Shown here piece by piece: positions 52,171 to 63,912 of a DNA stretch of 64,000 nucleotides. The position numbers were made by a program, and so were the translations under genes. The notes below the pieces were generated by a model. That model saw nothing but the letters and a program-made list of their open reading frames with translations. It was not told the DNA's origin and ran no database searches. This stretch comes from Methyloceanibacter caenitepidi. GTDB lineage: Bacteria > Pseudomonadota > Alphaproteobacteria > Rhizobiales > Methyloligellaceae. The stretch is from the NCBI RefSeq assembly GCF_000828475.1, contig NZ_AP014648.1, forward strand, positions 992,001 through 1,056,000, given 5' to 3'. Position 1 is the first letter of the stretch. Each line of letters opens with the position of its first letter.

Positions 52171-52662
52171 CTAGTTGAGCTTCGACTTCAGGTCGTCGAT
52201 TCCGGCGCCGATGAGCTTGTCGGCCGTTTCCGGCGTCAGCGAGCCGGAAATTACGGTCCGCGCAGCCATGACCGCCGCATCGGCAGCCGCGGCCCGCACG
52301 TCGCGGAGCGCGTCGGCCTCGGCTTGCGCGATCTTGTCCTCAGCCATTTTCATGCGCCGCTCGAATTGCTCGGTCATGGCCTTTGAGGTCTCTAGCGCCA
52401 GTGCTTCGGCTTCTTTCCCGGCGAGCTCGATGATGTCCTCGGCTTCCTGGGTGGCGTTGGCCGTCTTCTTCTTGTAGTCGGCAAGAACCGCTTCGGCCTC
52501 CTCGCGGAGCGCCTGGGCGTCCGCGAGTTCCTTAGCGATCGCGGATGCCCGATCATCGAGGGCGGCGGCAATCTTCCTGTGGACCCCGAAATAGTAGAGG
52601 AGGCCGACAAACAGGAAGAAAGAAACCGCGACCCAGAACTTGTCGGTTGCGAAGATTTCCAT
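52171..52662 (-). CDS. atpF: ATP synthase F0 subunit b
   Basis: The 163-residue subunit has an N-terminal membrane helix (FWVAVSFFLFVGLLYYFGV) followed by a long alpha-helical coiled coil rich in Ala, Glu and Lys that forms the peripheral stalk with b'. The late segment VISGSLTPETADKLIGAGID is typical of alphaproteobacterial b subunits. It starts three bases after the b' gene ends. Confidence 0.93.
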   Translation of the reverse strand: MEIFATDKFWVAVSFFLFVGLLYYFGVHRKIAAALDDRASAIAKELADAQALREEAEAVLADYKKKTANATQEAEDIIELAGKEAEALALETSKAMTEQFERRMKMAEDKIAQAEADALRDVRAAAADAAVMAARTVISGSLTPETADKLIGAGIDDLKSKLN

Positions 52663-52665
52663 CGC

Positions 52666-53151
52666 TTACGCCTTCCGCGCCGCCGTGACGGCCTTGTCGA
52701 GTTCGGCTTTAGACGGCGCGACGCCGATCAGCTGCTTGACGATGTCGGCCGCGGCTTCCGCCGCGACGGCATTGACGTCCTTCATCGCCGAGTCCTTGGC
52801 CTTCTCGATCCGTGCCGCCGCTTCCGCAGTCTTGTCGGCCAGCTGCTTGTCGAGCTTGGCCCGCTCCGCGTCGGTCTCGGCCTTCAGCTTGGCGCGTCCT
52901 TCTTCGACGATGGCATGCGCCTTCTGCTTGGCCTCGGCCAAGGCCTGCTCGTAAGCGGCAATGGCCTCCTCCGTCTCGCGCTTGTTCTTCTCGGCGGCCT
53001 CGAGGTCGCCGGCGATTCTCGCCGCACGCTTATCGATGACCGTGCCGATGCGCGGGATCGCGACCCAAACCATCAGCAGGTAAAGAACGCCGAAGGTGAT
53101 GAGCAGCCAGATGACTTGCGGAGCCCAATCGAGCGGATTGAGTTGCGGCAT
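52666..53151 (-). CDS. atpG: ATP synthase F0 subunit b'
   Basis: The 161-residue second stalk subunit has a membrane helix near its start (WAPQVIWLLITFGVLYLLMVWVA), then a charged coiled coil (DKRAARIAGDLEAAEKNKRE and following). Separate b and b' subunits are found in photosynthetic and many other alphaproteobacteria. Symbols vary (atpX, atpF2, atpG). It lies 38 bases after atpE. Confidence 0.92.
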   Translation of the reverse strand: MPQLNPLDWAPQVIWLLITFGVLYLLMVWVAIPRIGTVIDKRAARIAGDLEAAEKNKRETEEAIAAYEQALAEAKQKAHAIVEEGRAKLKAETDAERAKLDKQLADKTAEAAARIEKAKDSAMKDVNAVAAEAAADIVKQLIGVAPSKAELDKAVTAARKA

Positions 53152-53189
53152 AGGTCGTGTCCTTTTGAGAGAGCTTGCCTTAGCTCAGA

Positions 53190-53417
53190 CTAGAACACGA
53201 ACAGGATGATCAGTGCCACCACGAGGCCGAACAGGCCGGTCGCTTCGGCAAGAGCGAAGCCGAGAAGCAGGTTGGCGAACTGACCGGGAGCGGCCGACGG
53301 GTTGCGAAGCGCACCCTGCAGGTAGCTACCGAAGATGTTTCCGATGCCGAGACCGGCACCGATGAGGGCGAGCGAGGCCAGGCCCGCGCCAATAAACTTT
53401 GCTGCTTCTGCTTCCAT
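53190..53417 (-). CDS. atpE: ATP synthase F0 subunit c
   Basis: The 75-residue proteolipid has two transmembrane helices ([20 protein letters not shown] and [20 protein letters not shown]) joined by the polar loop [10 protein letters not shown]. The ion-binding carboxylate is the Glu near residue 58 in LAEATG. The Glu and surrounding residues fit a proton-translocating c-ring of the alphaproteobacterial type. A clear ATG at 53417 and 38-base spacing from atpB support the boundaries. Confidence 0.96.
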   Translation of the reverse strand: MEAEAAKFIGAGLASLALIGAGLGIGNIFGSYLQGALRNPSAAPGQFANLLLGFALAEATGLFGLVVALIILFVF

Positions 53418-53455
53418 GATCTTAGTCTCCTTGAACGATCGATTGTTTATGTCGG

Positions 53456-54253
53456 CTAGTGAAGGTGGAGCGCATCGTTGAGATAGATGCAGGTGAGGAT
53501 GGCGAACACATAGGCTTGCAGGAACGCCACCAGAAACTCGAGCCCGGTGAAGGCCACCATGAAGGCGAGGGCCGCCCAGCCACCGAGAAAACCCATGGCC
53601 ACGACGAAGGCGGCAAACACCTTCAGAAGCGTATGACCGGCGGTCATGTTGGCAAAAAGACGTACCGAGAGGCTCAAGGGCCGGGTCAGATAAGAGATCA
53701 CTTCGACCACCACGATGAGCGGCAGGAGGATGAACGGCACGCCCTTTGGCACGAAGAAACTGAAGAAGTGGGCCCCGTGCTTCACGAAGCCGATGATCGT
53801 GACGCCGATGAAGACCATCAGAGCGAGGACAAGGGTCACGATGATGTGGCTAGTCACGGTGAAGGAGTACGGCATCATGCCGAGCATGTTCATGGTCAGA
53901 ACGAACATGAACAGCGTGAAGATGAAGGGAAAATACTTCATCCCGTCGGTCCCGACATTGTCACGGACCATGTTGGCGACGAAGGTATAGGCGAGTTCCG
54001 CGACGGACTGAGTCCGGCCCGGAACCATCTCGGCCTTGCGCATGGCGACGATGATGAAGACCGTGATCAGCACGGCGCCGATCACCATGAAGAGCGCGGA
54101 ATTCGTGAAGGACGCGTCGAAGCCGAAAAGATCGAGTTCGACCAGCCGTTTGATCTCGAACTGGTGCATGGGATCCGGCATGCCGGTTCCACCGCCATGA
54201 CCATCCCCGTGACCCGCAGTTTCAGCGGCGTAAGCTGCGCCAATCAAGGTCAA
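53456..54253 (-). CDS. atpB: ATP synthase F0 subunit a
   Basis: The polytopic subunit forms the proton half-channels with the c-ring. The essential Arg lies in [39 protein letters not shown] near the start and a late [21 protein letters not shown] match alphaproteobacterial subunits. The start is uncertain: TTG 54253 gives 265 residues with a His/Gly-rich leader ([12 protein letters not shown]) and leaves only five bases after atpI, whereas ATG 54181 would start at [10 protein letters not shown] with GGTGGA upstream. Confidence 0.95.
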   Translation of the reverse strand: MTLIGAAYAAETAGHGDGHGGGTGMPDPMHQFEIKRLVELDLFGFDASFTNSALFMVIGAVLITVFIIVAMRKAEMVPGRTQSVAELAYTFVANMVRDNVGTDGMKYFPFIFTLFMFVLTMNMLGMMPYSFTVTSHIIVTLVLALMVFIGVTIIGFVKHGAHFFSFFVPKGVPFILLPLIVVVEVISYLTRPLSLSVRLFANMTAGHTLLKVFAAFVVAMGFLGGWAALAFMVAFTGLEFLVAFLQAYVFAILTCIYLNDALHLH

Positions 54254-54258
54254 AGCCC

Positions 54259-54660
54259 CTAATCCTCATCGTCTTCTGTCACCGCATCGCGCGCCTTCTG
54301 GGTGCGCAAGTGATGACCGGGCATCGGCTCGCCCTGCATTGTCTTCGCTGTTCGCATCACGTTCATGATCCCGCTGGCTGCGCCCAAAACCAGGAACACC
54401 AGCATGAAGATCGGCTTCGTGCCGAACAGCTGGTCCAGTGCCCAGCCGATAACCCCCCCAACCACGACGCCGGCGACCAACTCGACCGACAGCTTCACAG
54501 CTTGGCCCATGGCCCGACCGCGCCCTTCGGCATCCGCCGGAGGCTGCGACAGCCCCTTGGCCTCCGTCAGCTTTCCCTCGAGCGTGTTGAGCCGCTGCCG
54601 AATGCTCTCAGTGTCCTGATCGCCCTTCTTGGCTCCGGACTGATTTTCGGCTCCGGCCAT
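54259..54660 (-). CDS. atpI: ATP synthase protein I (AtpI/AtpZ-like)
   Basis: The 133-residue protein has a charged N terminus with a short coiled segment (IRQRLNTLEGKLTEA), then two transmembrane helices (VELVAGVVVGGVIGWALDQL and PIFMLVFLVLGAASGIMNVM) and a charged tail. It heads the F0 operon, as expected for AtpI, which helps c-ring assembly and magnesium supply. A good sigma70-like promoter lies upstream. Confidence 0.92.
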   Translation of the reverse strand: MAGAENQSGAKKGDQDTESIRQRLNTLEGKLTEAKGLSQPPADAEGRGRAMGQAVKLSVELVAGVVVGGVIGWALDQLFGTKPIFMLVFLVLGAASGIMNVMRTAKTMQGEPMPGHHLRTQKARDAVTEDDED

Positions 54661-54720
54661 TGCTCTTGCTCAATTCCGGGAGAGCCCTAGAGGACCGGAT
54701 GGCCCCCAAGCTTCGCGCGC

Positions 54721-54748
54721 ACTTTAGTTAGGGAATCCGCAGTGTCAA
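54721..54748 (-). promoter_or_regulatory. Sigma70-like promoter of the F0 operon with an internal GANTC site
   Basis: On the minus strand TTGACA (54743-54748) is a perfect -35 box and TAAAGT (54721-54726) a fair -10, with a 16-base spacer. It lies about 60 bases upstream of the atpI start. The spacer contains GAATC at 54733-54737, a GANTC target for the CcrM methyltransferase encoded at 61842, so methylation could affect promoter use. Confidence 0.6.
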
Positions 54749-54843
54749 GAAAGTCCCAGACGTTGTTGCGCCGCATGTGACACGCGCACCAAGGTTGGCT
54801 GACACAGCCCAGGGTAGAGCCCGCAGATGTCCTGAAAACAGCC

Positions 54844-54870
54844 AAAAAAACGAGCCCTGCCGGTCCGGCT
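54844..54870 (-). terminator. Possible intrinsic terminator after smc
   Basis: On the minus strand, AGCC pairs with GGCT around a GC-rich loop that itself contains GCCGG/CCGGC, followed by TTTTTTT (54844-54850). It lies about 10-36 bases past the smc stop. The stem is short, so confidence is moderate. Confidence 0.42.
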
Positions 54871-54879
54871 TCTTGTGGA

Positions 54880-57800
54880 CTAGCCCGCGTCGCGCAGCTG
54901 CTCGGCGGTCTCAAGGTCGACCGACACCAGCTGGCTCACACCCCGTTCCTGCATGGTCACGCCGAACAGGCGGCTCATGCGCGCCATTGTCAGCGGATGG
55001 TGGGTGATGATCAGGAAGCGCGTCTGGGTTTCCTTCGACATTTCCTCCATGAGCCGGCAGAACCGGTCCACGTTGGCGTCGTCCAGCGGGGCGTCCACCT
55101 CGTCCAGTACGCAGATCGGCGACGGGTTGGTCAGGAACACCGCGAAAATCAAGGCCAAGGCGGTCAGCGCCTTCTCACCGCCCGACATCAGCGTCAGGGT
55201 CTGTGTCTTCTTGCCCGGCGGCTGCGCAAAGATTTCGAGACCCGATTCGAGCGGATCGTCGGAGTCGACGAGCCTGAGCTCGGCCGAGCCGCCGCCGAAC
55301 AAGGTCTGGAACAGGCGCGAAAAATGCGCGTTGACCGTGTCGAAGGCTTCTAGGAGCCGCTTGCGGCCTTCACGGTTGAGGCTGGAAATGCCCTGGCGCA
55401 GCTGCGCGATCGCCTCTTCGACGTCGCCCTTCTCGCGCTCCATGCCCTCCAGTTGTTCCGCAAGCTCGATTTCTTCCTCCTCGGCGCGCAAGTTCACGCC
55501 GCCGAGCCGTTCGCGATCGGCCTTGAGCTTGGCCAGGCGCGGCTCGACCTCCTCAAAGGTGGGCAGTTCGGCCCCCTCGGCGAGATTGGCGCGCGGCAGG
55601 CATTCTTCCGGCGCGCAGTCGACCTGCTCGCGGATGAGCCTGGACAAGCTGGAGCGGCGTTCCCGGGCGCCTTCGAGCCGCGCTTCACTGCGTGCCTTGC
55701 CCTCGCGAGCCGAAGACAGACGCTCCTGGACCGCACGCAGGGCCTTGTCCTGCTCACGCAATGCGGTTTCCGCCTCCGCCAGGTCGTCAGCGGCCTTCGA
55801 ACGGTCGCGCTCTGCCTCGGCGATGGTGTTCATCAGCTTGGCGCGGCGCTCCTCGATCTCGGCCGGCAGTTTGGCGAGAGCTTCGAGGTCCGCCGTCGTT
55901 TCGGACTTGCGCGTGCCGAGCGTCTCGATGTGCTGTTGCGCGTTCGCGATCCGCTTGCGCCAAAGATCCTCTTCGGCCGTGATGGCCCTGATGCGCTCCG
56001 TGCGAAGCCGCACCTCGTTTTCGAAGCTCTTGAGATTGGCTTGGGCCTGCGCTGCCTCGGAGCGCGCGTTGGCGGCATCTCCTTGGGCCGTTTCTAGCGC
56101 CGTCGTCAGCCCGTCGAGCGCCGTGAGTTCCTGCAGTGCGCTGACTGCGGCCTCGGCCTGTTCCTGGGCCTCGTCGCGAGCGGACTTGGTTCGACTCAAC
56201 GCTTCCGACAAGGCGCCCAATTGTTTGCTGTTGGCCTGGACTTCGCGCTCCACGGTGGCGATGGCGCTGCGCGTCCGTTCGAGCTCCGCGCGGTCTTCCT
56301 TGATCTTGATGCGGAGTTCCTTCGTCTTCAGGCTTGCGGCCTGGCTTGCCTCGGTCGCGGCCTCGAGCGCCGCCTGGGCCGCCGTCTGGGCGTCCTCGGC
56401 GTCGACCTTCAGGGTCTTCAGCGATTCGAGCCGCGTGCGCTCCTCGAGACGTGCGCCTTGGGCGGTCGCCGCGCCGGCCTGAACGCTGTAGCCGTCCCAG
56501 CGCCACAGATCGCCGTCCTTCGAGACCAGGCGCTGGCCGGGCTTCAACACCGCTTGCAGTTCCGCCCCTCGGCCGGCCTCGACCACGCCGATCTGGGACA
56601 GCCGGCGCGCCAGGGCCTCAGGCCCGGTCACGAACTGGCTGAGCGGAATGGCGCCCGCGGGCAAGGCCGGATCGTCGGTGCTGGCGGCGAAGTTGCGCCA
56701 ATGCACTGGCGCGCTGTCTTCGGCGGCGGCGTCGAGATCATCACCCAGCGCCGCGCCCAGCGCGTGCTCGTAGCCACCCTCGATCCGGACATCCTCGACG
56801 ATCGGGGTCCACTCGTTCGGGGGCGCCAAAAGCTTCAGCAAGGTTGCGAGTTCGGTCTCGATCTCCTGACGGGCCAGCTTGGTGTCGGCAAGCGCGCTCC
56901 GAAGCTGCGTCTCCTCGGCCCTGGCTTGCTCCTCGTCCGCTTCGGCCTGCGTCAGAGCCGTGACGGCTTCCTCCAAAAGCGCGGCAGCCCGCTCGGCCTC
57001 GCCATTCAGTTCCGAGAGTTTCGCCTCGCCGCCGCTTTCCGCCTCCAGATTGGCGAGCTGCTGCGCCAGATCCTCGGACTGAGATTCAAGCTGAGCGATC
57101 CGGCTGGCAAGCCGCGTCTGTTCGTTCTCCAGGCGGCCGCGCTCGGCCCTTGCCTCGGCAAGCTCCGTCGTGGCCGCGCGCAACGCCGTTTCGGCCTCGC
57201 CCAGCACGGTGGCCGCGGTGGCGGCGGCTTCGCGCAATTGCGGCTCCACGCTGTCGTCGGTGCCGACGGCCTCGAGCCCGGCCTTTTCCTCGGCGAGCCC
57301 ATCCAGAACCTTGTTGGCTTCGGCGATCTGCTCCTCTTCGCGGGTCAGATCGCGCGCAGCCTGGGCGAGTTGCGTCTCGAGCTCCGCCTGCCGGGCCTTG
57401 GCGCGGGCTTCCTCACGCTCCAGGGCGTCGCGATCCACGGTGAGCCGGTGCAGAACCGCCGCGCGGGCGGCCTCTTCGTCCCGCAAGGGCTGAAGTTTCT
57501 CGGCCGCCTCCGACTGGGCCCGCAAAGCCTCCGCTTCGGCCTTGGTCTCGTCGGCCACGGTCCTCAGTGACTCCTGGAACGCCGCCTCGTCCCCTTCGAC
57601 CTGCGCGCAGGCCGCCACCCATTGCAGGTGATAGGAGAGGGCTTCCATCTCCTGAATCTTTGTCGAGATATCGCGGTAGCGCTTCGCCTGACGGGCTTGG
57701 CGGCGTGTCGCCTGAAGCTGCGATGTCAACTGGCCGATGAGATCGGCCAGGCGCGCGAGATTGCTTTCCGCCGCCTTGAGGCGCAATTCCGCTTCATGGC

Positions 57801-58329
57801 GCCGGCTGTGAAGACCGGCAACGCCCGCGGCATCCTCCAACACGCGCCGCCGCTCCAAGGGCGTCGCGCTGACGATCTCGCCAATACGCCCCTGTTGCAC
57901 GAGGGCCGGCGAGCGGGCGCCGGTCGCGGCGTCTTCGAACAGGAGGCGCACATCGCGCGCCCGTACATCCTTGCCGTTGACGCGATAGGCCGAGCCGGCT
58001 TCCCGCTCGATCCGCCGCGTCACTTCCAGGACGTCCGAGTCGTTGAATTCGGCAGGCGCCAGGCGGGCGCTATTGTCGATGAAAAGGGTGACTTCAGCCG
58101 TGTTGCGGGCCGGCCGGTCCTGCGCGCCCGCGAAGATCACATCGTCCATGGCCGAGCCGCGCATGCTCTTGTAGGACGTCTCGCCCATGGCCCAGCGCAG
58201 GGCTTCCAGCAGATTGGACTTGCCGCAGCCATTGGGGCCGACCACGCCGGTCAAGCCTTGTTCGATGACGAGCTCTGTGGGCTCGACGAACGATTTGAAC
58301 CCAAGAAGGCGAAGCCTGGAGATTTGCAC
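54880..58329 (-). CDS. smc: Chromosome segregation ATPase SMC
   Basis: The 1149-residue condensin-type ATPase has the N-terminal MQISRLRLLGFKSFVEPTELV and Walker A GVVGPNGCGKSNLLEALRW. Two long coiled-coil arms (about 170-495 and 655-985) flank a hinge around 500-650, and the C-terminal signature is LTLMSGGEKALTALALIF, with Walker B PICVLDEVDAPLDDANVDRF. It organises and segregates the chromosome with ScpA/ScpB (not here). The GTG at 58329 is chosen because it starts at the conserved MxxSRLRLLGFKSF; a TTG at 58440 would add 37 non-conserved residues. Confidence 0.97.
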   Translation of the reverse strand: MQISRLRLLGFKSFVEPTELVIEQGLTGVVGPNGCGKSNLLEALRWAMGETSYKSMRGSAMDDVIFAGAQDRPARNTAEVTLFIDNSARLAPAEFNDSDVLEVTRRIEREAGSAYRVNGKDVRARDVRLLFEDAATGARSPALVQQGRIGEIVSATPLERRRVLEDAAGVAGLHSRRHEAELRLKAAESNLARLADLIGQLTSQLQATRRQARQAKRYRDISTKIQEMEALSYHLQWVAACAQVEGDEAAFQESLRTVADETKAEAEALRAQSEAAEKLQPLRDEEAARAAVLHRLTVDRDALEREEARAKARQAELETQLAQAARDLTREEEQIAEANKVLDGLAEEKAGLEAVGTDDSVEPQLREAAATAATVLGEAETALRAATTELAEARAERGRLENEQTRLASRIAQLESQSEDLAQQLANLEAESGGEAKLSELNGEAERAAALLEEAVTALTQAEADEEQARAEETQLRSALADTKLARQEIETELATLLKLLAPPNEWTPIVEDVRIEGGYEHALGAALGDDLDAAAEDSAPVHWRNFAASTDDPALPAGAIPLSQFVTGPEALARRLSQIGVVEAGRGAELQAVLKPGQRLVSKDGDLWRWDGYSVQAGAATAQGARLEERTRLESLKTLKVDAEDAQTAAQAALEAATEASQAASLKTKELRIKIKEDRAELERTRSAIATVEREVQANSKQLGALSEALSRTKSARDEAQEQAEAAVSALQELTALDGLTTALETAQGDAANARSEAAQAQANLKSFENEVRLRTERIRAITAEEDLWRKRIANAQQHIETLGTRKSETTADLEALAKLPAEIEERRAKLMNTIAEAERDRSKAADDLAEAETALREQDKALRAVQERLSSAREGKARSEARLEGARERRSSLSRLIREQVDCAPEECLPRANLAEGAELPTFEEVEPRLAKLKADRERLGGVNLRAEEEEIELAEQLEGMEREKGDVEEAIAQLRQGISSLNREGRKRLLEAFDTVNAHFSRLFQTLFGGGSAELRLVDSDDPLESGLEIFAQPPGKKTQTLTLMSGGEKALTALALIFAVFLTNPSPICVLDEVDAPLDDANVDRFCRLMEEMSKETQTRFLIITHHPLTMARMSRLFGVTMQERGVSQLVSVDLETAEQLRDAG

Positions 58330-58449
58330 CTGCTGACGATCCTTATCTGCTACCGGGTCTACTCTGGAACCGGGTAACGCGTGCTCCGTGACGGAAACGC
58401 GACAAGACTTGAACTTGGAGGGGGACGGCGCGATTCGCAACGCCGGAGA

Positions 58450-59181
58450 TCAAGAAGCCTGTGGTTCAATCAAGGCTTTCATCTGCTCGAAGGTCACTTC
58501 GCCCTGGAGCTTCTGGCCGTTGATAAAGAATGTAGGCGTTCCGACGACGCCATATTTGCGTCCCCGCTGCTTTACCTCCGTCAACCCATCGATAATGCTT
58601 TGATTCGATAGGCAATTGTCAAATTTGGCGCGGCTCATTCCACTGGTTTTCGCGATTTTGTAGAGGGCGTCCGGCCGGACCTCCTGGCTGACCCATTCGC
58701 GCTGACGCGAGAGATACGCCTCGATGAGCGGCAGGTATTTGCTCTTCGGAGCGCACCGCGTGACGATTGCCGCTTTCCCCGCCGTCTGCCCGATGGCGAA
58801 TTCCCGGATGATGTAGCGCACCCGGCCCGTGTCCACATAGGTGCGTTTGACGCGTGGGAAGACCTTGGCGTGGTAGGCGCGGCAATAGGGGCAGGTCAGG
58901 GAAACATACTCGATGATGGTCACGGGGGCGTTGGGGTTGCCGTACTCGCGATCCCCGAGCGGTCCTGGTTCCAGAAGCTGGTCTTTGAGCGGGACTGCCT
59001 CGGGCGCCGTGCCGCCGGGCCCGCCACAGGCCCCAAGCCCCAGCCCGGAAAGGCCGAGGATGGCGCCGGTCAAGACGGTCCTGGCTACCCTGTTAAGCCC
59101 CAACAAAACCCCCCGGGATATCCATCCGCGTTTCGGAAACCGAAGACGTCCAAAGGACTGCGATCCGTAGTATGCACTCAC
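58450..59181 (-). CDS. DsbA-like thioredoxin-fold protein, probable lipoprotein
   Basis: The protein carries a thioredoxin-fold DsbA domain: GNPNAPVTIIEYVSLTCPYCRAYHAKVFP with active-site CPYC, and the cis-Pro region GVVGTPTFFINGQKL. It probably oxidises or isomerises disulfides in the periplasm. The N terminus has a signal sequence with a likely lipobox (GLGLGAC). A GTG at 59181 gives 243 residues, but a TTG near 59103-59106 after a G-run would start the signal peptide directly and is credible. smc follows on the same strand. A second DsbA-like gene lies 38 bases upstream. Confidence 0.88.
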   Translation of the reverse strand: MSAYYGSQSFGRLRFPKRGWISRGVLLGLNRVARTVLTGAILGLSGLGLGACGGPGGTAPEAVPLKDQLLEPGPLGDREYGNPNAPVTIIEYVSLTCPYCRAYHAKVFPRVKRTYVDTGRVRYIIREFAIGQTAGKAAIVTRCAPKSKYLPLIEAYLSRQREWVSQEVRPDALYKIAKTSGMSRAKFDNCLSNQSIIDGLTEVKQRGRKYGVVGTPTFFINGQKLQGEVTFEQMKALIEPQAS

Positions 59182-59219
59182 AGGGCAACGCCCAGGACCG
59201 GCCAGTCCCAGCGTCCGGC

Positions 59220-59942
59220 TTAGCCGCTCGGCGGCGTTTCCGGCTTGCCCTCGATCGCAGCGTCAAACGACTCGATTCCGACGCCCTCGAGGCGCGTACC
59301 GTTGACGAAGAACGCCGGTGTGCCGTCGACGCCGAACTCTTCATGCGCCTTCTTACGGACGGCGACGATCTTGTTGAAGAGGTCCTTGTCCTCGACGCAT
59401 TGCTTGTAGCTCTCCTCCGAGAAACCGGCCTGCTTGGCGATCAGCTTCAGTTTCTCCTGGCCGTCGGGACCCGGCGCGGCCCAAGTCTCCTGGGTCTCGA
59501 ACAGGCCGTCGATGAGGGGGTAGAAGCGGTCGTTGCCGGCGCAACGGGCCAGCATGGAGGCGCGGGCCGCAAGGCTATCCAAGGGAAACTCGCGGAAGAT
59601 GAAGCGGGCTTTACCCGTATCGATGTACTTCTCCTTCACCGTCGGAAACACCTCCGTATAGAAGTGCGCGCAGTGAGGGCAGGTCATCGAGGCGTATTCC
59701 ACGATCACGTTGTCCGCATTCGGATCGCCGAGCACGATATCTTCCAGCGGTCCCGCCTCCATCAGAGCGGACAGCTCCGGATTGGCCTTGGGGGCGTCGG
59801 GATCCGCCGCCGTATCTACGCTAGAGAAGTACAGGCCAACGGCCAGTACCACGGCCACAAGCGCGCCGACAATGTACACACCAGTATGGCTCTTCTTGGC
59901 CTCGGTCGAGGCTTCGGTCGTCTCTTTCTTGGGCTTTGCCAC
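59220..59942 (-). CDS. DsbA-like thioredoxin-fold protein, membrane-anchored
   Basis: The 240-residue protein has a basic N terminus and one transmembrane anchor (VYIVGALVAVVLAVGLYFSS) with the DsbA-type domain outside. Motifs: GDPNADNVIVEYASMTCPHCAHFYTEVFP with active-site CPHC, and GVDGTPAFFVNGTRL with the cis-Pro. GGAGAG six bases upstream of the GTG at 59942 fixes the start. It belongs to the rhizobial DsbA family upstream of smc. Presence of two copies here, CPHC and CPYC, suggests different redox potentials or clients. Confidence 0.92.
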   Translation of the reverse strand: MAKPKKETTEASTEAKKSHTGVYIVGALVAVVLAVGLYFSSVDTAADPDAPKANPELSALMEAGPLEDIVLGDPNADNVIVEYASMTCPHCAHFYTEVFPTVKEKYIDTGKARFIFREFPLDSLAARASMLARCAGNDRFYPLIDGLFETQETWAAPGPDGQEKLKLIAKQAGFSEESYKQCVEDKDLFNKIVAVRKKAHEEFGVDGTPAFFVNGTRLEGVGIESFDAAIEGKPETPPSG

Positions 59943-60091
59943 GTCGAACTCTCCGGCTTTTCCTCATGCGCGGCTCCCTCGCGGTCACCGGCGCCTACAA
60001 TCGTTTAATGGCGCCGATCCGGCAAGCGGGCGCAAGCGCGTTTGCTTCAACCCCTCGTGAGGGCGACACTTAGCCCTCGTGCTCGTAAGAC

Positions 60092-60664
60092 TCAACTCCG
60101 ACGCGCAGGCCGTCGTCTTTCGGACTCGGTGCAATGCTTGGCGAGTGCGCCCAACCGATCCAGGGCCCGGGCCAGGCCTTTGTCTTGAATGCCTGCCGAT
60201 TTGGGCAAGGCGTAGGCGGGCAGCGGCGGCTTCGGCATGCGTTTGGGGCGGGCGACGCGGGAAATCGGCGCTTGCAGGAAGCGCATCTCCGTGACCGCCC
60301 GGTAGCCGAAATAGGCGTTGATCCGTTCCAAAATCTGCGTGGCGCGATGCTGCACCTCGATGGCCCGGGGGCCTTCGATCCGCAAGACGAGCGTCGCGCC
60401 GTCACGCCGGTGCCCCCGGGCGCGCGAATTGTCGGCGGTCTCGTCTTCCCAATTGTCTCTGCGGCGCGGCCAGATGATGCGGTCGGGCATGGTGTAGCGT
60501 GCGAGTTCCGCGCCAGCGATGGCGCGCCAGTCGCTGAGGAGCGCAGTGGTGGCGAAGCCCCGCGCCCGCGCCGCCTCGTCCAGAGCCTTTTCGACGAAGG
60601 AGCCGATCGGCCGCGCGCCTGTCTTCCGAACCGGGCCGGAGGGCTTTCGTGGGGGTCTATTCAT
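60092..60664 (-). CDS. DUF721/DciA-family protein
   Basis: The 190-residue protein has a basic N terminus and a DUF721 (DciA) core: GSFVEKALDEAARARGFATTALLSDWRAIAGAELARYT, then LRIEGPRAIEVQHRATQILERINAYFGYRAV. DciA proteins help load the replicative helicase DnaB in bacteria without DnaC. Whether this member does so is inferred. The C-terminal third is Lys/Arg/Pro-rich. It is divergent from mutY (69-base gap) and precedes the DsbA-like genes on the same strand. Confidence 0.87.
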   Translation of the reverse strand: MNRPPRKPSGPVRKTGARPIGSFVEKALDEAARARGFATTALLSDWRAIAGAELARYTMPDRIIWPRRRDNWEDETADNSRARGHRRDGATLVLRIEGPRAIEVQHRATQILERINAYFGYRAVTEMRFLQAPISRVARPKRMPKPPLPAYALPKSAGIQDKGLARALDRLGALAKHCTESERRRPARRS

Positions 60665-60733
60665 TCTCGTTCCCGTTAATCCGGGACGACTCTACACCAT
60701 GGCGCGGGGCGATTGCGCGTGGCATGAGGACTT

Positions 60734-63895
<3,162 letters not shown>

Positions 63896-63912
63896 TCGGT
63901 CGAAGACGAGTG

